The notes under the pieces were generated by a model, which saw nothing but the letters and a program-made list of their open reading frames with translations, made no database searches and was not told the origin of the DNA. Positions 1-10,238 of a stretch of 64,000 nucleotides of DNA are shown here, in pieces. How positions within the stretch are numbered: the stretch's first letter is position 1; the number at the start of each line of letters is the position of its first letter. This DNA is from Pseudocercospora fijiensis CIRAD86 (lineage: Eukaryota; Ascomycota; Dothideomycetes; Mycosphaerellales; Mycosphaerellaceae). The translations under genes and the position numbers were made by a program. The stretch spans positions 248,001 to 312,000 of the forward strand of contig NW_006921538.1 in NCBI RefSeq assembly GCF_000340215.1, in the 5' to 3' direction.

Positions 1-490
1 TACTGCTATACCTACTAATCTATACCGATAACTATTATACTTTTAGGCCCCTTACTACTCGCTAGTAGAGGTATAATAGTAACTATATATTCGATAGGTA
101 CGTAGAGAGGTAGAAGTTCTAAGTACGGAAGAGGGCTCTCGTAGTATACTAAGTCCGCTTTATCGATGCCTTAGGCTCTAACTCTCTAACTACTTATTTT
201 AATAAAAGGCCGCTAATAGGCGCGCCTATATTCTCGTATAGCGGACAGCTAATACTAAAAAATTATAGTAGTAACTCGAGTCGGACTAGTACCTACTAGA
301 ATACTCGAGAGCGGCGGCGACGACAATATTAGTATTAGTGCAATTTTTAGTAATAAGCGCTAGCTACGTAGTAGTCGGATAGACTATTAGAAGTATTAAA
401 TTGCGTATTAGAAACGCAAGGGGCTTATAACTACTTAATACAAACTGTAATGTATTTAGAAGAAGGGCTAATTCTATAGAAGCCTAAAGA
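1..490. repeat. edge of a RIP-degraded repeat
   Basis: This stretch is TA-rich, full of TAG/TAA in every frame, and has no sensible open frame. In composition it matches the degraded blocks at 34.3-38.5 kb and 50.4-64 kb. At about 490 the base composition changes abruptly to normal coding-like DNA. I could not assign it to an element family, and its end does not match the inverted repeats of the 34.3 kb transposon. Confidence 0.7.
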
Positions 491-845
491 TAAAGTGTGC
501 ACAGTTGCGGCCTTAGGCATCATGCACGTGATAGCCTACATACACACTCCACACTCCAAGTTGTATTCGGGCAAGTTTGGTGGATCGATCATACCTTCGC
601 ACCTCTTCACCTGCCACAAGAGGATGCACTGTCACGAGCATACAGCATTGTCCATGAGAAGAAGACTGACCATGTTGCTCCCGCCTCATTTGCCGAGAAG
701 GGATCGGAGCAGGCTCCGCCAATTTTCTTTGACTTGAGCACTGGCCATTTCCAAAGACACACGAAACGATAGAATACGAGGAGTCTTTGTCGAACAACAA
801 CAACAACAACAACTCGTGCCATTCCACCCTCTATAGCCTAGGCAC

Positions 846-1823
846 TTGTACATGGCGGCTCTGCGCTGTGCCTCCAGATTGACAGCATTCCAACCTTCTC
901 TACGCACTGCAGCATCCACTTTGGCGACACCCTGCCACTTCCGAAACCCAGCATTCGGCACGAAAAGGGCGGCATTGGAAGACATGACAAAGGATCACAT
1001 CCTCACGCTTTCCTGCCCGGACAAGCCCGGCATCATCCACACAGTGACTGGAGTGCTCGCACAGCACAATCTCAACATCTTGGACCTCCAACAATTCTCC
1101 GACTTGGAAGCACAACGCTTTTTCATGCGAATCCATTTCGGCCACGCGGACTCGACCGATCATCTGGCTAAGCCTTTGGAGGGACTGGATCTGCAGATGG
1201 ATTACAATATCGTTCCGGTATCGCACAAGCCCCGAGTCATGATCATGGTTTCCAAGATGGGACACTGCTTGAATGATCTGCTTTTCCGCCAGAAGACCTC
1301 GCAGCTGGGCATTGAAATCCCACTCGTTGTGTCGAATCATCCCGACTTCGAGACTTTGGCCAAGAGCTATGATGTGCCGTTCCACCATCTACCCGTAACG
1401 AAGGACACGAAAGCCCAGCAGGAGAGTCAGATCCTGGATCTGATTGAGACGAACAACGTTGATCTGATCGTTCTTGCTCGATACATGCAAGTGCTGTCTC
1501 CGAAATTATGTGAGGTCATGAGTGGGAAGATCATCAACATCCACCATTCTTTCTTGCCCAGCTTCAAGGGTGCAAAGCCCTACCACCAGGCTTACGAGCG
1601 AGGGGTCAAGATTGTCGGAGCAACGGCGCATTTCGTGACTGCGGACTTGGATGAGGGTCCGATTATCGAACAACGGATTGCGAGAGTAAATCACAGCATG
1701 AACCCGAAGGAGCTCACGCAAGAGGGCAGTAATGTCGAGACTCAGACTTTGGCGGCTGCTGTGAAGTGGTGGAGCGAGAAGCGAGTGTTTTTGAATGGAA
1801 CTAAGACTGTTGTCTTTAATTGA
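846..1823 (+). CDS. formyltetrahydrofolate deformylase (PurU type), probably mitochondrial
   Basis: Single-exon gene of 325 aa. By family knowledge it hydrolyses 10-formyl-THF to formate and THF in one-carbon metabolism. The first ~45 residues are rich in Arg, Ser and Ala and lack acidic residues until the second Met, as in a mitochondrial presequence; a shorter cytosolic form could start at Met 47 (MTKDHILTLSCPDKPG). Residues about 50-130 form an ACT domain, beginning at the LTLSCPDKPGI motif. Residues about 138-325 form a formyltransferase-fold domain with INIHHSFLPSF (Asn231, His233) and TADLDEGPII (Asp269), the Asn-His-Asp catalytic triad of the family. Length is slightly above the bacterial enzyme because of the N-terminal extension. 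Identity is secure; the localisation is inferred. Confidence 0.95.
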   Translation: MYMAALRCASRLTAFQPSLRTAASTLATPCHFRNPAFGTKRAALEDMTKDHILTLSCPDKPGIIHTVTGVLAQHNLNILDLQQFSDLEAQRFFMRIHFGHADSTDHLAKPLEGLDLQMDYNIVPVSHKPRVMIMVSKMGHCLNDLLFRQKTSQLGIEIPLVVSNHPDFETLAKSYDVPFHHLPVTKDTKAQQESQILDLIETNNVDLIVLARYMQVLSPKLCEVMSGKIINIHHSFLPSFKGAKPYHQAYERGVKIVGATAHFVTADLDEGPIIEQRIARVNHSMNPKELTQEGSNVETQTLAAAVKWWSEKRVFLNGTKTVVFN

Positions 1824-2183
1824 GGAGGCAACAAGTCGACCGAAAGATCTCAAGCCACTCCTCAAGAGTCCACAATCAACGCCTTTCATCGCTCTAAGAC
1901 ACCGCGCCAAAGATCTATGAATGGCTAAGAGCGAAAGAATTGGTCTCCACAAGCCCTGTCCCTTCCCTTCGCGAAGAGTGACGAAAGATAGACCATAAAG
2001 ACAAGATCAACACAATATGAAAAAGCCCAGCATAGAGCAACAAAACCTCATCACTTCATTACATCACATCATTCTCCCCTCCATCCCATCCCATCCCATC
2101 CCAACATCCATCCTCTCACACCCTTCATCCCCTCCTCCCTCCCCCCTCCCATCCCCATCCATGAATACCTCCAGTTAAAAACC
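1824..2183. other. intergenic region between convergent genes
   Basis: No gene seen. It contains C-rich simple sequence around 2075-2165 (repeated CATCC units) and should hold the 3' UTRs of the deformylase gene and of the minus-strand gene that ends at 2184. Confidence 0.6.
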
Positions 2184-2864
2184 TCACCCCCTCCTCCAAC
2201 ACCCCCCAAAAACATGCCACCACCTCGGCCTCAAACTCCCCGTCGCAAGCGACAACAAACTCGGATCCAAACTCCTCCCATAATAAATCCCACTTTGTCT
2301 TTTCTGACCCGCCCCAATCTTCTTCTTCATCATCTTCTTCTTTGACACCAAAGCCTGAGATTGAGATTGCAAAAGTCCATTATCCGCCAAAGGTCGCATA
2401 GCTCGTGTTGTTGTCGGATAAGACCCTTCCAGTTCGCAAATGTACGTATGAAGATCGTCGCGGATGCGAGGGATTTTTGGGAGGTCGAGAGGTTTGTCTC
2501 GGGTGCGGGAATTTTGAGATTTTCCCAAGGCCAAGGGACGGACGGCGGGGTGGGCTGTGGGAGGAGAGGAGATGGTTTGTTAGTTGGGAGGGAAATTAAA
2601 AAAAAAAAAAAAAAACTTACGTGGGAGGGGTGATCGAGACGTTCGTATCTCTTGGCTGAAGGGTTTGGATTTGGATTTGGATTTGGTTTTGGGGTTGGGG
2701 TTGTGATAGGATGAGGAGTTACGTGAAGATGAAGATGAGGATTTGCTTCTGTTCTTTTTTTGTGGATTCCCTCCTCCTCCTCCTCCTCCTCCGTCCTCGT
2801 ACCCGTACTCGTAACTGTAACCGTAAACAGGCGTAGCCGGATTTTTGCGTTTTGTTAGGCGCAT
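2184..2864 (-). CDS. hypothetical basic low-complexity protein, two exons
   Basis: I do not recognise the product. The model has exon 1 at 2864-2621 and exon 2 at 2554-2184, joined by a 66-nt intron with donor GTAAGT and acceptor CAG. Exon 1 ends in phase 1 and exon 2 supplies the two missing bases, giving an uninterrupted 204-aa protein. It starts MRLTKRKNP, then has an aromatic YGYSYEYGYE stretch, a poly-Gly run, and Ser/Lys-rich low complexity. The exon 2 part (about residues 82-204) is less repetitive, with a LHTYICELEG segment and a basic KKKMMKKK stretch. An upstream in-frame Met at 2951 would add a hydrophobic leader, but the 2864 start looks more natural. The agreement of splice phase is the main support for a real gene. 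Confidence 0.5.
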
Positions 2865-3359
2865 GATTAATGAACAAAAATTACATTCCGAGGAAGAAAG
2901 AGGAAGAATGCACCAAGTCAGTACGATGAGAGCGAGAGAGCAGCGATCCATCTTATTATACTACATCGACAGACATTCGGCTTTGCAGATGTACTGTAGG
3001 TGTCACGGCACTCCTCTAAAAAAGTCCGGTCCGTCGTCCGAGTGTCGTGTCTGGCATCCCATGTCTATGCTATCGGAGTCTTGGCGACGGCTAGACATTG
3101 ACTTTTAGGAATCATCACCTCCTCCGCTCATCAGTGTGCAATGGAACCCCAAGATTGCATCTGCACTGCATCGGACGACTCGGGTAGGACGTACGGAGAA
3201 ATCGAGAAAAATTCAGGGATGAGATCGTAAAGGGGATTTACTTTCTTGTACAGTAGTAGAATAGAGATGAAGTCGGAGGTGACTTGGTGACTCAGCATGA
3301 CCTTTCCGATTGTTTTTGCAGTAGTATGATACTGCCATCTTCCAAAATTCATCTCAAGC
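2865..3359. other. intergenic region
   Basis: No convincing gene. Short open frames on both strands have neither conserved-looking composition nor splice partners. It probably holds the promoter of the 2864 gene and the 3' end of the 3360-4548 gene, both on the minus strand. Confidence 0.5.
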
Positions 3360-4548
3360 TCACTGACTGATCTCCCCAACAGGTCTCTTCTTCACACTCC
3401 CATAAACCTTCCTCGGAGTCATAGGATAAGGATACATATCCGCCCTCAACCCAACCTTCCCCTTCTCAAACTCCCTATTAGCAGCTTCAGACGTCCGCAA
3501 CTCCTCCAAATCCATCCTCCCACCATACCAAAGCAAACCAATACCCGAGCCTTCACTAAAAACCGTAACGGACGCGAGAGCAGAACTGTCGAATCGGTAT
3601 TTATGCGCGACGAGGACCATCGCAATCTCGCTCGAAGGATACGTGCCGAGGATAGCTTGAAAACAAGTCGAACCGACGGGAAACGTGACGCCGGGCCAAG
3701 GTTTCAGGTTTTGCTGTGTTGTGATCAGACACCAAGCCAAAACCGCCAAATCCTGCGGCTCCGCATTGCCTTCGAAATTTTGCAAAAGAACCCACACCGG
3801 AGGCCTCCCACGAAAAGTCGCATACGACTTTTCCGTAAAGTGACGAAAATGTCGGGCATAATCCAAATATGCCAAGTCGGAGAGACGTTGGAGTCGAGGT
3901 AATTGATCCGCAGCCATATCGTGTGGGATTGCGGCTTCAGGGGCTGTGAAGTGTGTGATGACTGTAGGGAGAAGATGGTTAGGATGTACATATGATGGCA
4001 ATGAGGAAGGATGGAATGGAAGTCTTACTCAAAACCCTAGAATCATAATTCGAAAGACTTCGATATCTCGCATGGGTAGCTTCATACACGACACCATCAC
4101 GAACATACTTCCCAGCTTGAACGAAAGTCGTATCTCTCCATGTTCCCGGGTCCGTGAAAGTTATAGGTGGCAACAGGCCAACTTGAGGGTTTCGTGAGGA
4201 TATGCCATTCACGGCTTTGAGGTTTTCCAGATATCCGGCCGTTTCGCGCAGGGAGTCTGGTCCTGGAAAGGTTTCGGATTCTTTTTCCCAACCTGATTCC
4301 TTCCCAATCAAATCCTCACCGTTGAATTTTCCTTGATCGTGTGAGTCGTAGAAGTCACAGTCAAACTCCTCCCTCGTCATAAAAAAAGCCCCCCAAAGCC
4401 GATGACCAGCATAAAGATGAGATTTGACGACTTCGTAAGCAGCAGGTGGTGGAAGTGCTGGACTTGCAGTGGGTGGCGCGGCGCTGGTAAATAGTATAAG
4501 TTGCTGCAAAGTAGCGGCGGCCAATACCATGCACGCCATTTCTCTCAT
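3360..4548 (-). CDS. putative secreted protein of unknown function, two exons
   Basis: Unrecognised product of 373 aa. Exon 1 is 4548-4029 and exon 2 is 3961-3360. The 67-nt intron has donor GTAAGA, a CTAAC branch-like site and acceptor CTACAG, and the phases agree (1 nt plus 2 nt). The N-terminus (MREMACMVLAAATLQQLILF) followed by TSAAPPTASPALPPP looks like a signal peptide and a short Pro-rich linker. The rest is soluble and rich in aromatic residues (KSHLYAGHRLWGAFFMTREE; LLQNFEGNAEP; FSEGSGIGLLWYGGRMDLEE). There are no transmembrane segments after the signal. It could be an extracellular or vacuolar protein. I cannot assign a family. Confidence 0.65.
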
Positions 4549-4951
4549 ATCCGTGACGGTTGTGATGTGTTCAAGTCCGGCTGTGTCTCAATTGGTTTGG
4601 TTATGATATCGGAAGCTGTCGAAAAGCAATGAAGAGTTTTATGAGTAATGCTTCCTTGCGTCACATGGGAAAGAAGCATACGATCTTCTGGGAGCATGCT
4701 TGTGCTCCATCAGCACAAGCAGGTTCCTGCTGATCATGAGAGCAAATGCGAAGAGTAATGACGCAGGAGTAACGGGACTTTGTCACCAAAGACTCGTGAT
4801 GAATGCACTACACAAGAAGCTAGCTGATCGCAACGCAACGTGATAGGGGTCGCGAGGGTATCTTACAAAAATCTAAGAAAGCTCGCTAAGCTCCATGTGC
4901 GTGGCGCATCATATACAGGCCGGTTAATCATCTACAACGACCCGCACCATC
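4549..4951. other. intergenic region
   Basis: No gene seen. It lies between the start of the secreted-protein gene and the 3' end of PRP39, both on the minus strand, so it should carry the promoter of the former and the terminator of the latter. Confidence 0.6.
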
Positions 4952-7161
4952 TCACGCCCTGACCGCCTGACCATTCAATGACTGTTCGCTCTGTCCAGTG
5001 TAGTAGTTGGAGTATGGCTCGCCAGCATCAGTGTGACCGTTTTCCGTGGCCGTGTGTGCCCTTCCTTCAGCCGCGGACTTGGACTTCTGCGCACTTGCAA
5101 CGCTAAACGGCCCATTGATCTCCTTGTCCAGAGCCACGAACTCCTCCATGGCATCCTTGCCGCCCCGTTCCAGCAGGTAGTCGAAGTAGTATCCAGACAG
5201 ATCGCGGATCGTGCTCGGAGAAAGATGAGACTTGCTGCGAATGTCATCGTATACTTCCTTGATGCGCTGGTGCCGCACGGACTCATCTTGCTGTGAGGTA
5301 GGCTGATCTCTCTCAAACTCGAAGTAGTCGACCCAGAATTTTCTGCAATCGAGAAAGGCTTGCTGGTGGGAGGAGAAGATCTTGCGGGCCTCATCAGCAT
5401 CACCCTTGACCTTCCAAGTCAAGCGCGCAAGCTCTGCGACCAGAGCACCGCGCGTGTACGAGCTGTACTCTTGGTTCTCGATGAAGGTGCCCAGCACGCT
5501 TGTGGCAGCGTCGATACCGTACTGACGTCGGTGAACGTTGACCAATGAGAGTATAGTCTCGAGATGACCTGGCACATTCAACAAGATCGACTCATGAATC
5601 GCGATTGCTGTGTCAGCCTTGCCTAGCGACTCTTCGAAACGCGCATAGCTGAGGCGGATATCCGGCCGAGATATGGGTACGTAGACGGAGCTCGCACGAT
5701 TGAAGATGATGCGTGCTTCTTCATTGCGAACCTCTTTAGGCTTCTCGGTCTGGCCCAACGTCCATCTCGCGTAACGGTACCAGAATTGGTCGTAGTTGGC
5801 GCATGTCACGAGGCACCTCTCGTATAGGAATTTGGTCCGCGTGTAGTCGCCCTCGACTTCCTCAAAATCCAGATACTTGTCCCAATTTGCGAGTTGCGGT
5901 TCATCCAGCTCAGTGACGTGGTAGTAAGGCCGCTTGATTTCCTGCTCGTACGTCCATCGCTTTGTGGTCTCGGCCTGAGTTTGATTGAATGATTCCATGT
6001 GGAATGCATCAATGCGTGCACGAAGTTCTCGCTCACTGTCGGAAGCACCCTTCTGTTTCTGATTTCCTTCTCGAGCAATTTCGTTTCGGAACTGTGTGAT
6101 GACATTTTCCGGGGCGAGTTCGGCGACGGGTCGCTGTGCGGCCATGACGCGATATCGTTCAAAGTATCGAGCATACTGATGGAGCGGGATGTGGATGATT
6201 CGATCGAGGATGGCGAAGATGTTATCGTGAGCGTCAAGTCGCTCCTCAAATTCGAGGTACTTGTCCCAGAACGGGTGTGCGAGGAAGTCTAGTCCCACGC
6301 TGTCTGCAGCTCGCTCGAATAACCTGTTACAGAGAGGTTAGAATACCGTGAAAGGGGAGAGGGGTATCAGTGCAGACAAGGATGAGCTGGGGAGGCGAAC
6401 ATCTTGCGTGAGGAATTCAAGCGCTCCACTGCGACCAAATGGTCATGTCCGGATAATCAAGTGTCGGGATGAAAACAAGTGCGACAAGGTGAGCGCAGTA
6501 GCAGTAGAGGTAGTGTGCGGGTCTGATAAGTAAACGTGAGACTCTCATAGCAAACCAGCCTGTGGGTATGGAATCTCACCACTCGTTGTGCTTCCCACAA
6601 AGACCAGACAGATCGAGCATTGCTGTGTCGAGTTATGGGCACGGGTAGGAAAGGGGTGCCCTCCAACTTACTCTCTGATCACATCTGCATCGTGGCTGGT
6701 TTCAACCTTGAAGGCACAGTAGTTGGCCCAGAGGTCGACCGAGATGCCGATGCTGGCGACTCCGCGCTCATAGACCTATATCACTCAGCAATTATCCTGA
6801 CTTGGTGTATGTGGGTGTTGTATGATACCATCTCCGCAGCCTCTGTGCCGCCGATTGAGAACTCCAGATCGGCATATTTCTTCCAGTAGCCGAAGAAGAG
6901 TGGAAAGCGGGCGAGGAATCGATCGTAGGCGTCTCGAGTGGTCGCGATGGCTTGTGGACTCGAATTGCGATGAAGACCACCTTCTTGGAGTTCGGCGGCG
7001 CGCACGAGCTTCTCCCAGTTCTCAAACTCTTCAGGCTCTGCGAGCTGTGCACGACGTCAGTTTGAAGTATCGCCCTCATATGGCGATGGCGATATTCTGC
7101 TCACCACTTGCTCGTTCAGCTTTTGAAGCTCGAGATCATCGGAGTAGCTGAAGTCGGCCAT
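4952..7161 (-). CDS. PRP39: pre-mRNA-processing factor 39 (U1 snRNP component), four exons
   Basis: HAT-repeat protein of the U1 snRNP that helps define the 5' splice site; nuclear by family knowledge. Exons are 7161-7105, 7044-6829, 6775-6672 and 6323-4952, giving 582 aa; all three junctions keep phase (0, 0, 2). The start MADFSYSDDLELQKLNEQV leads into EPEEFENWEKLV, LFFGYWKKYADLEFS and GVASIGISVDLWANY, then FWDKYLEFEERL. These are repeated Trp/aromatic HAT helices, typical of Prp39/Prp42. The C-terminal ~60 residues are polar and unstructured. Donors are GTGAGC, GTATCA and GTAAGT. The third intron is 348 nt, much longer than the others here. The length is near that of the yeast protein. Confidence 0.92.
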
Positions 7162-8159
7162 GTTTCGTGTCGCGCGGTGTTGTTATCGGGCACTCATGCG
7201 TGAGGTGAAAGGTGGTCACAGCATGGGTGTGGTGAAGCGATGTGACAGCAGCAGGCTGGAAGTGAGATAGCAAAGTAAAGCAAAGCTGTGTTGCGGACCG
7301 ATAGAACTAGCCGAGCCCGCCGAAAGATGGCTCGTGCTCGTGATGGCTCGAGCGCGGCAGATCTTACTCCAACACCAACGAAACAACATCACCACTTTCA
7401 AGCAGGCATTCTTTAGGATACATGTATACCTAGGAACAACACAACACGTGGCAGCACACTCTGCATGCCGATAATGCTCCGTTGGTGAGCATACACACAA
7501 CTTTGAACTGCCGACGGCGATGATCTACCGTTGCAAGAAAACAGCCTGAACAAACAAAACTCCAAGGAACTAGGTGACGGGTAAATCCATTAAGCAAATC
7601 GACGATAGCTCTCTCTCTCTGTCCTCTACCTCCAAAGTCGCAAACCCCCCATCCTCGATCCAGCCGAAAAGCACGGAGCCGATGCAACTTTTCCTTCTTT
7701 CATTCCCCATGTTCCTACAACCAACCATCGATCGCCGCCACGAAAGAAGAAAAGAAAAGGGTATCAAATTTTACAAAAAAAAAGATCCAGCCAGCCAGCG
7801 CCAAAAGCCAAATCCTTCTCTCCTTCTCGTCTTCTCTTCCTCCTCCCGTCTTGTTGTGTATTCCTTTCCTGTCGTACGCAGCTCCGCATCTCATCTCCCG
7901 TAAGCCGCTCCATGTCACGTTCCAAAAACTGCCGTAAAATCTTCCATGTCTCGCGTGTGATATAAATCCAGCAAATCAGATTCAGTGAAGAATAAATATA
8001 GTCCTGTTGATGTATTGGAAGCGAAGTACGAGAGCAAGCAAGCAAAAACATGTCGCTAAATCGCAGGAAAGATTCCAGAACGCCGAGCAGGTAGAAGATC
8101 ATATAGGTGTATGTGGAGTCGAGTGTCGTGCCGCCGTTATGTAAACCACGAACCGCCGT
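7162..8159. other. intergenic region upstream of PRP39
   Basis: No supported gene. It separates the PRP39 start from the stop of the next minus-strand gene. Short ORFs on both strands are low complexity. It likely holds the PRP39 promoter and the 3' UTR of the ubiquitin-like-domain gene. Confidence 0.55.
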
Positions 8160-10238
8160 CTATTTGCTCCGTTTCGCCTTCGAGTTGCTGATGGCCCCGC
8201 CAGCAAACCAAGCGGCGAGCGGCGAGATCTCCTTCCTGACACTCTTGCTCTTCGGGCGTGGCTTCTTACTTTCTGCCGGTAGGCCTGCGAAGCCCATGCC
8301 AGCGAACGGGTCGCCAAAGCCAGGAGGAGGCGGTGGAATACCTCCTTTACCGCCAGGTATCTCACCAGGGAAGACGTCGATGACCTCAGGACTGCCTCCC
8401 TTCGCTTTCTTGGCCTTCCCATCCTTGCCTTTGCCGCCCTTCTTTTTTGATGGAACGTGGTCGGGCAGAATGCCGAAGTCAGTCGCGAAGCCACCGCCCA
8501 TGCCAAGGTTTGCGAATGGATCCGAGAAGTCCTCCTTCGGAGGCTTCTTCTCCTCTTCCATCGGCCAGAGGTGCATGGTGATTTCCCAGTCCGGCTGGAC
8601 CATTGTGTCCCATACCTGTGGCAGAATAATCTCGCCATCAGGTCCAGTAAGATCGTAATGGCCTTGGTGGACGTGTTCGCCAATCATGTCGACGTGCAGG
8701 AAGGCCTGCTTGATCAAAGTCTCCATGCCTTTCCACGTCTTGCATATGTGCCATGGGAAGCTGAACTTCCTGCCCACAGCGTCCTTGAATCGGATCGGCG
8801 CCTTGAGTGAGTCTGGCGTCGGCTTGTTCTTGGCAATTTCGTCCTCCAGCTCTTTCGCCTTCTTCGCTGCCTCCTCCTTGGCCTTCTCTGATTCCGCGAG
8901 CTTCTTCTCATGCTCTTCTTTGGCCTTCTTGGCCGCCTCTTCAGCCTTCTTCTCGGCCTCTTCCTTGGCCTTCTTTTTCGCCTCGTCGATTTCTGCCTTT
9001 CGTTTCTTCTCTTCCTCAGCCTTGGCCTTCTCTGCTGCCTTTGCAGCGGCCTCGGCTTCTCGTTCCGCAATCCATGCTTTCTCTCGAGCCACCCGTTCTT
9101 CTTCATGCTTCTTGATCAGTTCCTTCAGCGCCTCGATCTCGGAGTTCTTGTCATTTTTCTCTTTCGTCTCGTCCTCGTTGCGCTTCTCGACCAATTTCCT
9201 TAAGGCCTCTATTTCTGCATTCTTCTCTTCCTTGGGAGGAGGTGAGCTGCCGGCCGAGTGAGGCCAGCCAGGCACTGGTGGGTATGGAGGATATCCTGGC
9301 ATACCCCACGGACCAGGAGGATACGGGTGAGCGTAGGGTGCCACCATGGTAGTCTCCGTCTCGAAGTGCGATGGTGCGGCGAAGCTTTGCGGCCGGCGGC
9401 CTTCTGATGGATGTCTTCGAGGCGGTGGAGGTCCCATTGGCTCGGGCGGGAAATAGTTCGATTGGTCATCACGGATTGGCGAGAAAGGATTCTGTTGTTG
9501 GCTATGCGGCGAGAATGGATTCGAATGGGGCGGGTAGGCGAACGGATCGTGTCGCATCGATACCAATTGCTGGTCTCGGGCGTATGGATCGGGATAGCCA
9601 CTCGGGGCAGTCGCTACGCTTGGTGGATATCCACCACGGCTACCAGCAGGTACATGTCGGTAGCCGGAGTGAGGATGTGGTGCGTGTGGCATTCCGGGGT
9701 GGCCATACGGTGGGTAGTCGTCCGGCGACGCCACGCTGCTAGAAGACTCGTCTGACGGAACGCGGCGCGAGGAGCTGCGTGCGTGGCGGCTGCTGCTGTG
9801 TCGACTCTCGTGTCTCGGACGGTGTCGATGGGACGAGTGTCTGCGTCGTGGCTCTTCAATCTCCTCCCGCTCCACCGCCCTGCGGGAGGATTGTCGCCGT
9901 GTTGGCGCCGGTCGTGCCTCCACTGTATGTCGTCGAGAAGGGTGTCGTGAACGCGAGGCCGAGTCGGACGGCTCAATGTCGTCGTCGTCAATCTCGCTCC
10001 AACTGTCGGTGGAGAAACTGCGACTGCCGCCGCTCGAGGCTGAGCCGCTCCCTCCCGAGGGTGTGCGGTTGGAATAGACGTGTATTACACGATCGGAATC
10101 AGTCCGGACAGAAAACGCCGTTGTACTTGCTGGTCTACGTTGCAATTTGTTGTCAGCTGAGGCGCCTTTGACAGCAGTAGCACTTGTGCGTGGAGGGGTG
10201 ACCCTGATTGTGCCTCTCTGCGGGACACGGGATGCCAT
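8160..10238 (-). CDS. large coiled-coil protein with C-terminal ubiquitin-like domain (function unknown)
   Basis: Single-exon protein of 692 aa from the Met at 10238 (MASRVPQRGTIRVTPP). The frame is open for 31 more codons upstream, but a GTGAGT-like donor upstream suggests that part is 5' UTR or intron. The first ~200 residues are rich in Ser, Arg and His. Next come Pro/Tyr-rich segments (PYAHPYPPGPWGMPGYPPYP). About residues 330-480 form a long Glu/Lys/Ala helix, clearly coiled coil (KAKEEAEKKAEEAAKKAKEE). The C-terminal globular part (about 485-565) reads IRFKDAVGRKFSFPWHICKT ... YDLTGPDGEIILPQVWDTMV ... WEITMHLWPM. This is the ubiquitin-like domain common in filamentous-fungal proteins of unknown role. 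The tail is Gly- and Lys-rich. No catalytic motif is visible. Confidence 0.8.
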   Translation of the reverse strand: MASRVPQRGTIRVTPPRTSATAVKGASADNKLQRRPASTTAFSVRTDSDRVIHVYSNRTPSGGSGSASSGGSRSFSTDSWSEIDDDDIEPSDSASRSRHPSRRHTVEARPAPTRRQSSRRAVEREEIEEPRRRHSSHRHRPRHESRHSSSRHARSSSRRVPSDESSSSVASPDDYPPYGHPGMPHAPHPHSGYRHVPAGSRGGYPPSVATAPSGYPDPYARDQQLVSMRHDPFAYPPHSNPFSPHSQQQNPFSPIRDDQSNYFPPEPMGPPPPRRHPSEGRRPQSFAAPSHFETETTMVAPYAHPYPPGPWGMPGYPPYPPVPGWPHSAGSSPPPKEEKNAEIEALRKLVEKRNEDETKEKNDKNSEIEALKELIKKHEEERVAREKAWIAEREAEAAAKAAEKAKAEEEKKRKAEIDEAKKKAKEEAEKKAEEAAKKAKEEHEKKLAESEKAKEEAAKKAKELEDEIAKNKPTPDSLKAPIRFKDAVGRKFSFPWHICKTWKGMETLIKQAFLHVDMIGEHVHQGHYDLTGPDGEIILPQVWDTMVQPDWEITMHLWPMEEEKKPPKEDFSDPFANLGMGGGFATDFGILPDHVPSKKKGGKGKDGKAKKAKGGSPEVIDVFPGEIPGGKGGIPPPPPGFGDPFAGMGFAGLPAESKKPRPKSKSVRKEISPLAAWFAGGAISNSKAKRSK

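Noticed and set aside
8686..9261. Plus-strand 191-codon Ser/Phe/Ala ORF
   Set aside because: Mirror image of the Lys/Glu/Ala coiled coil coded on the minus strand.
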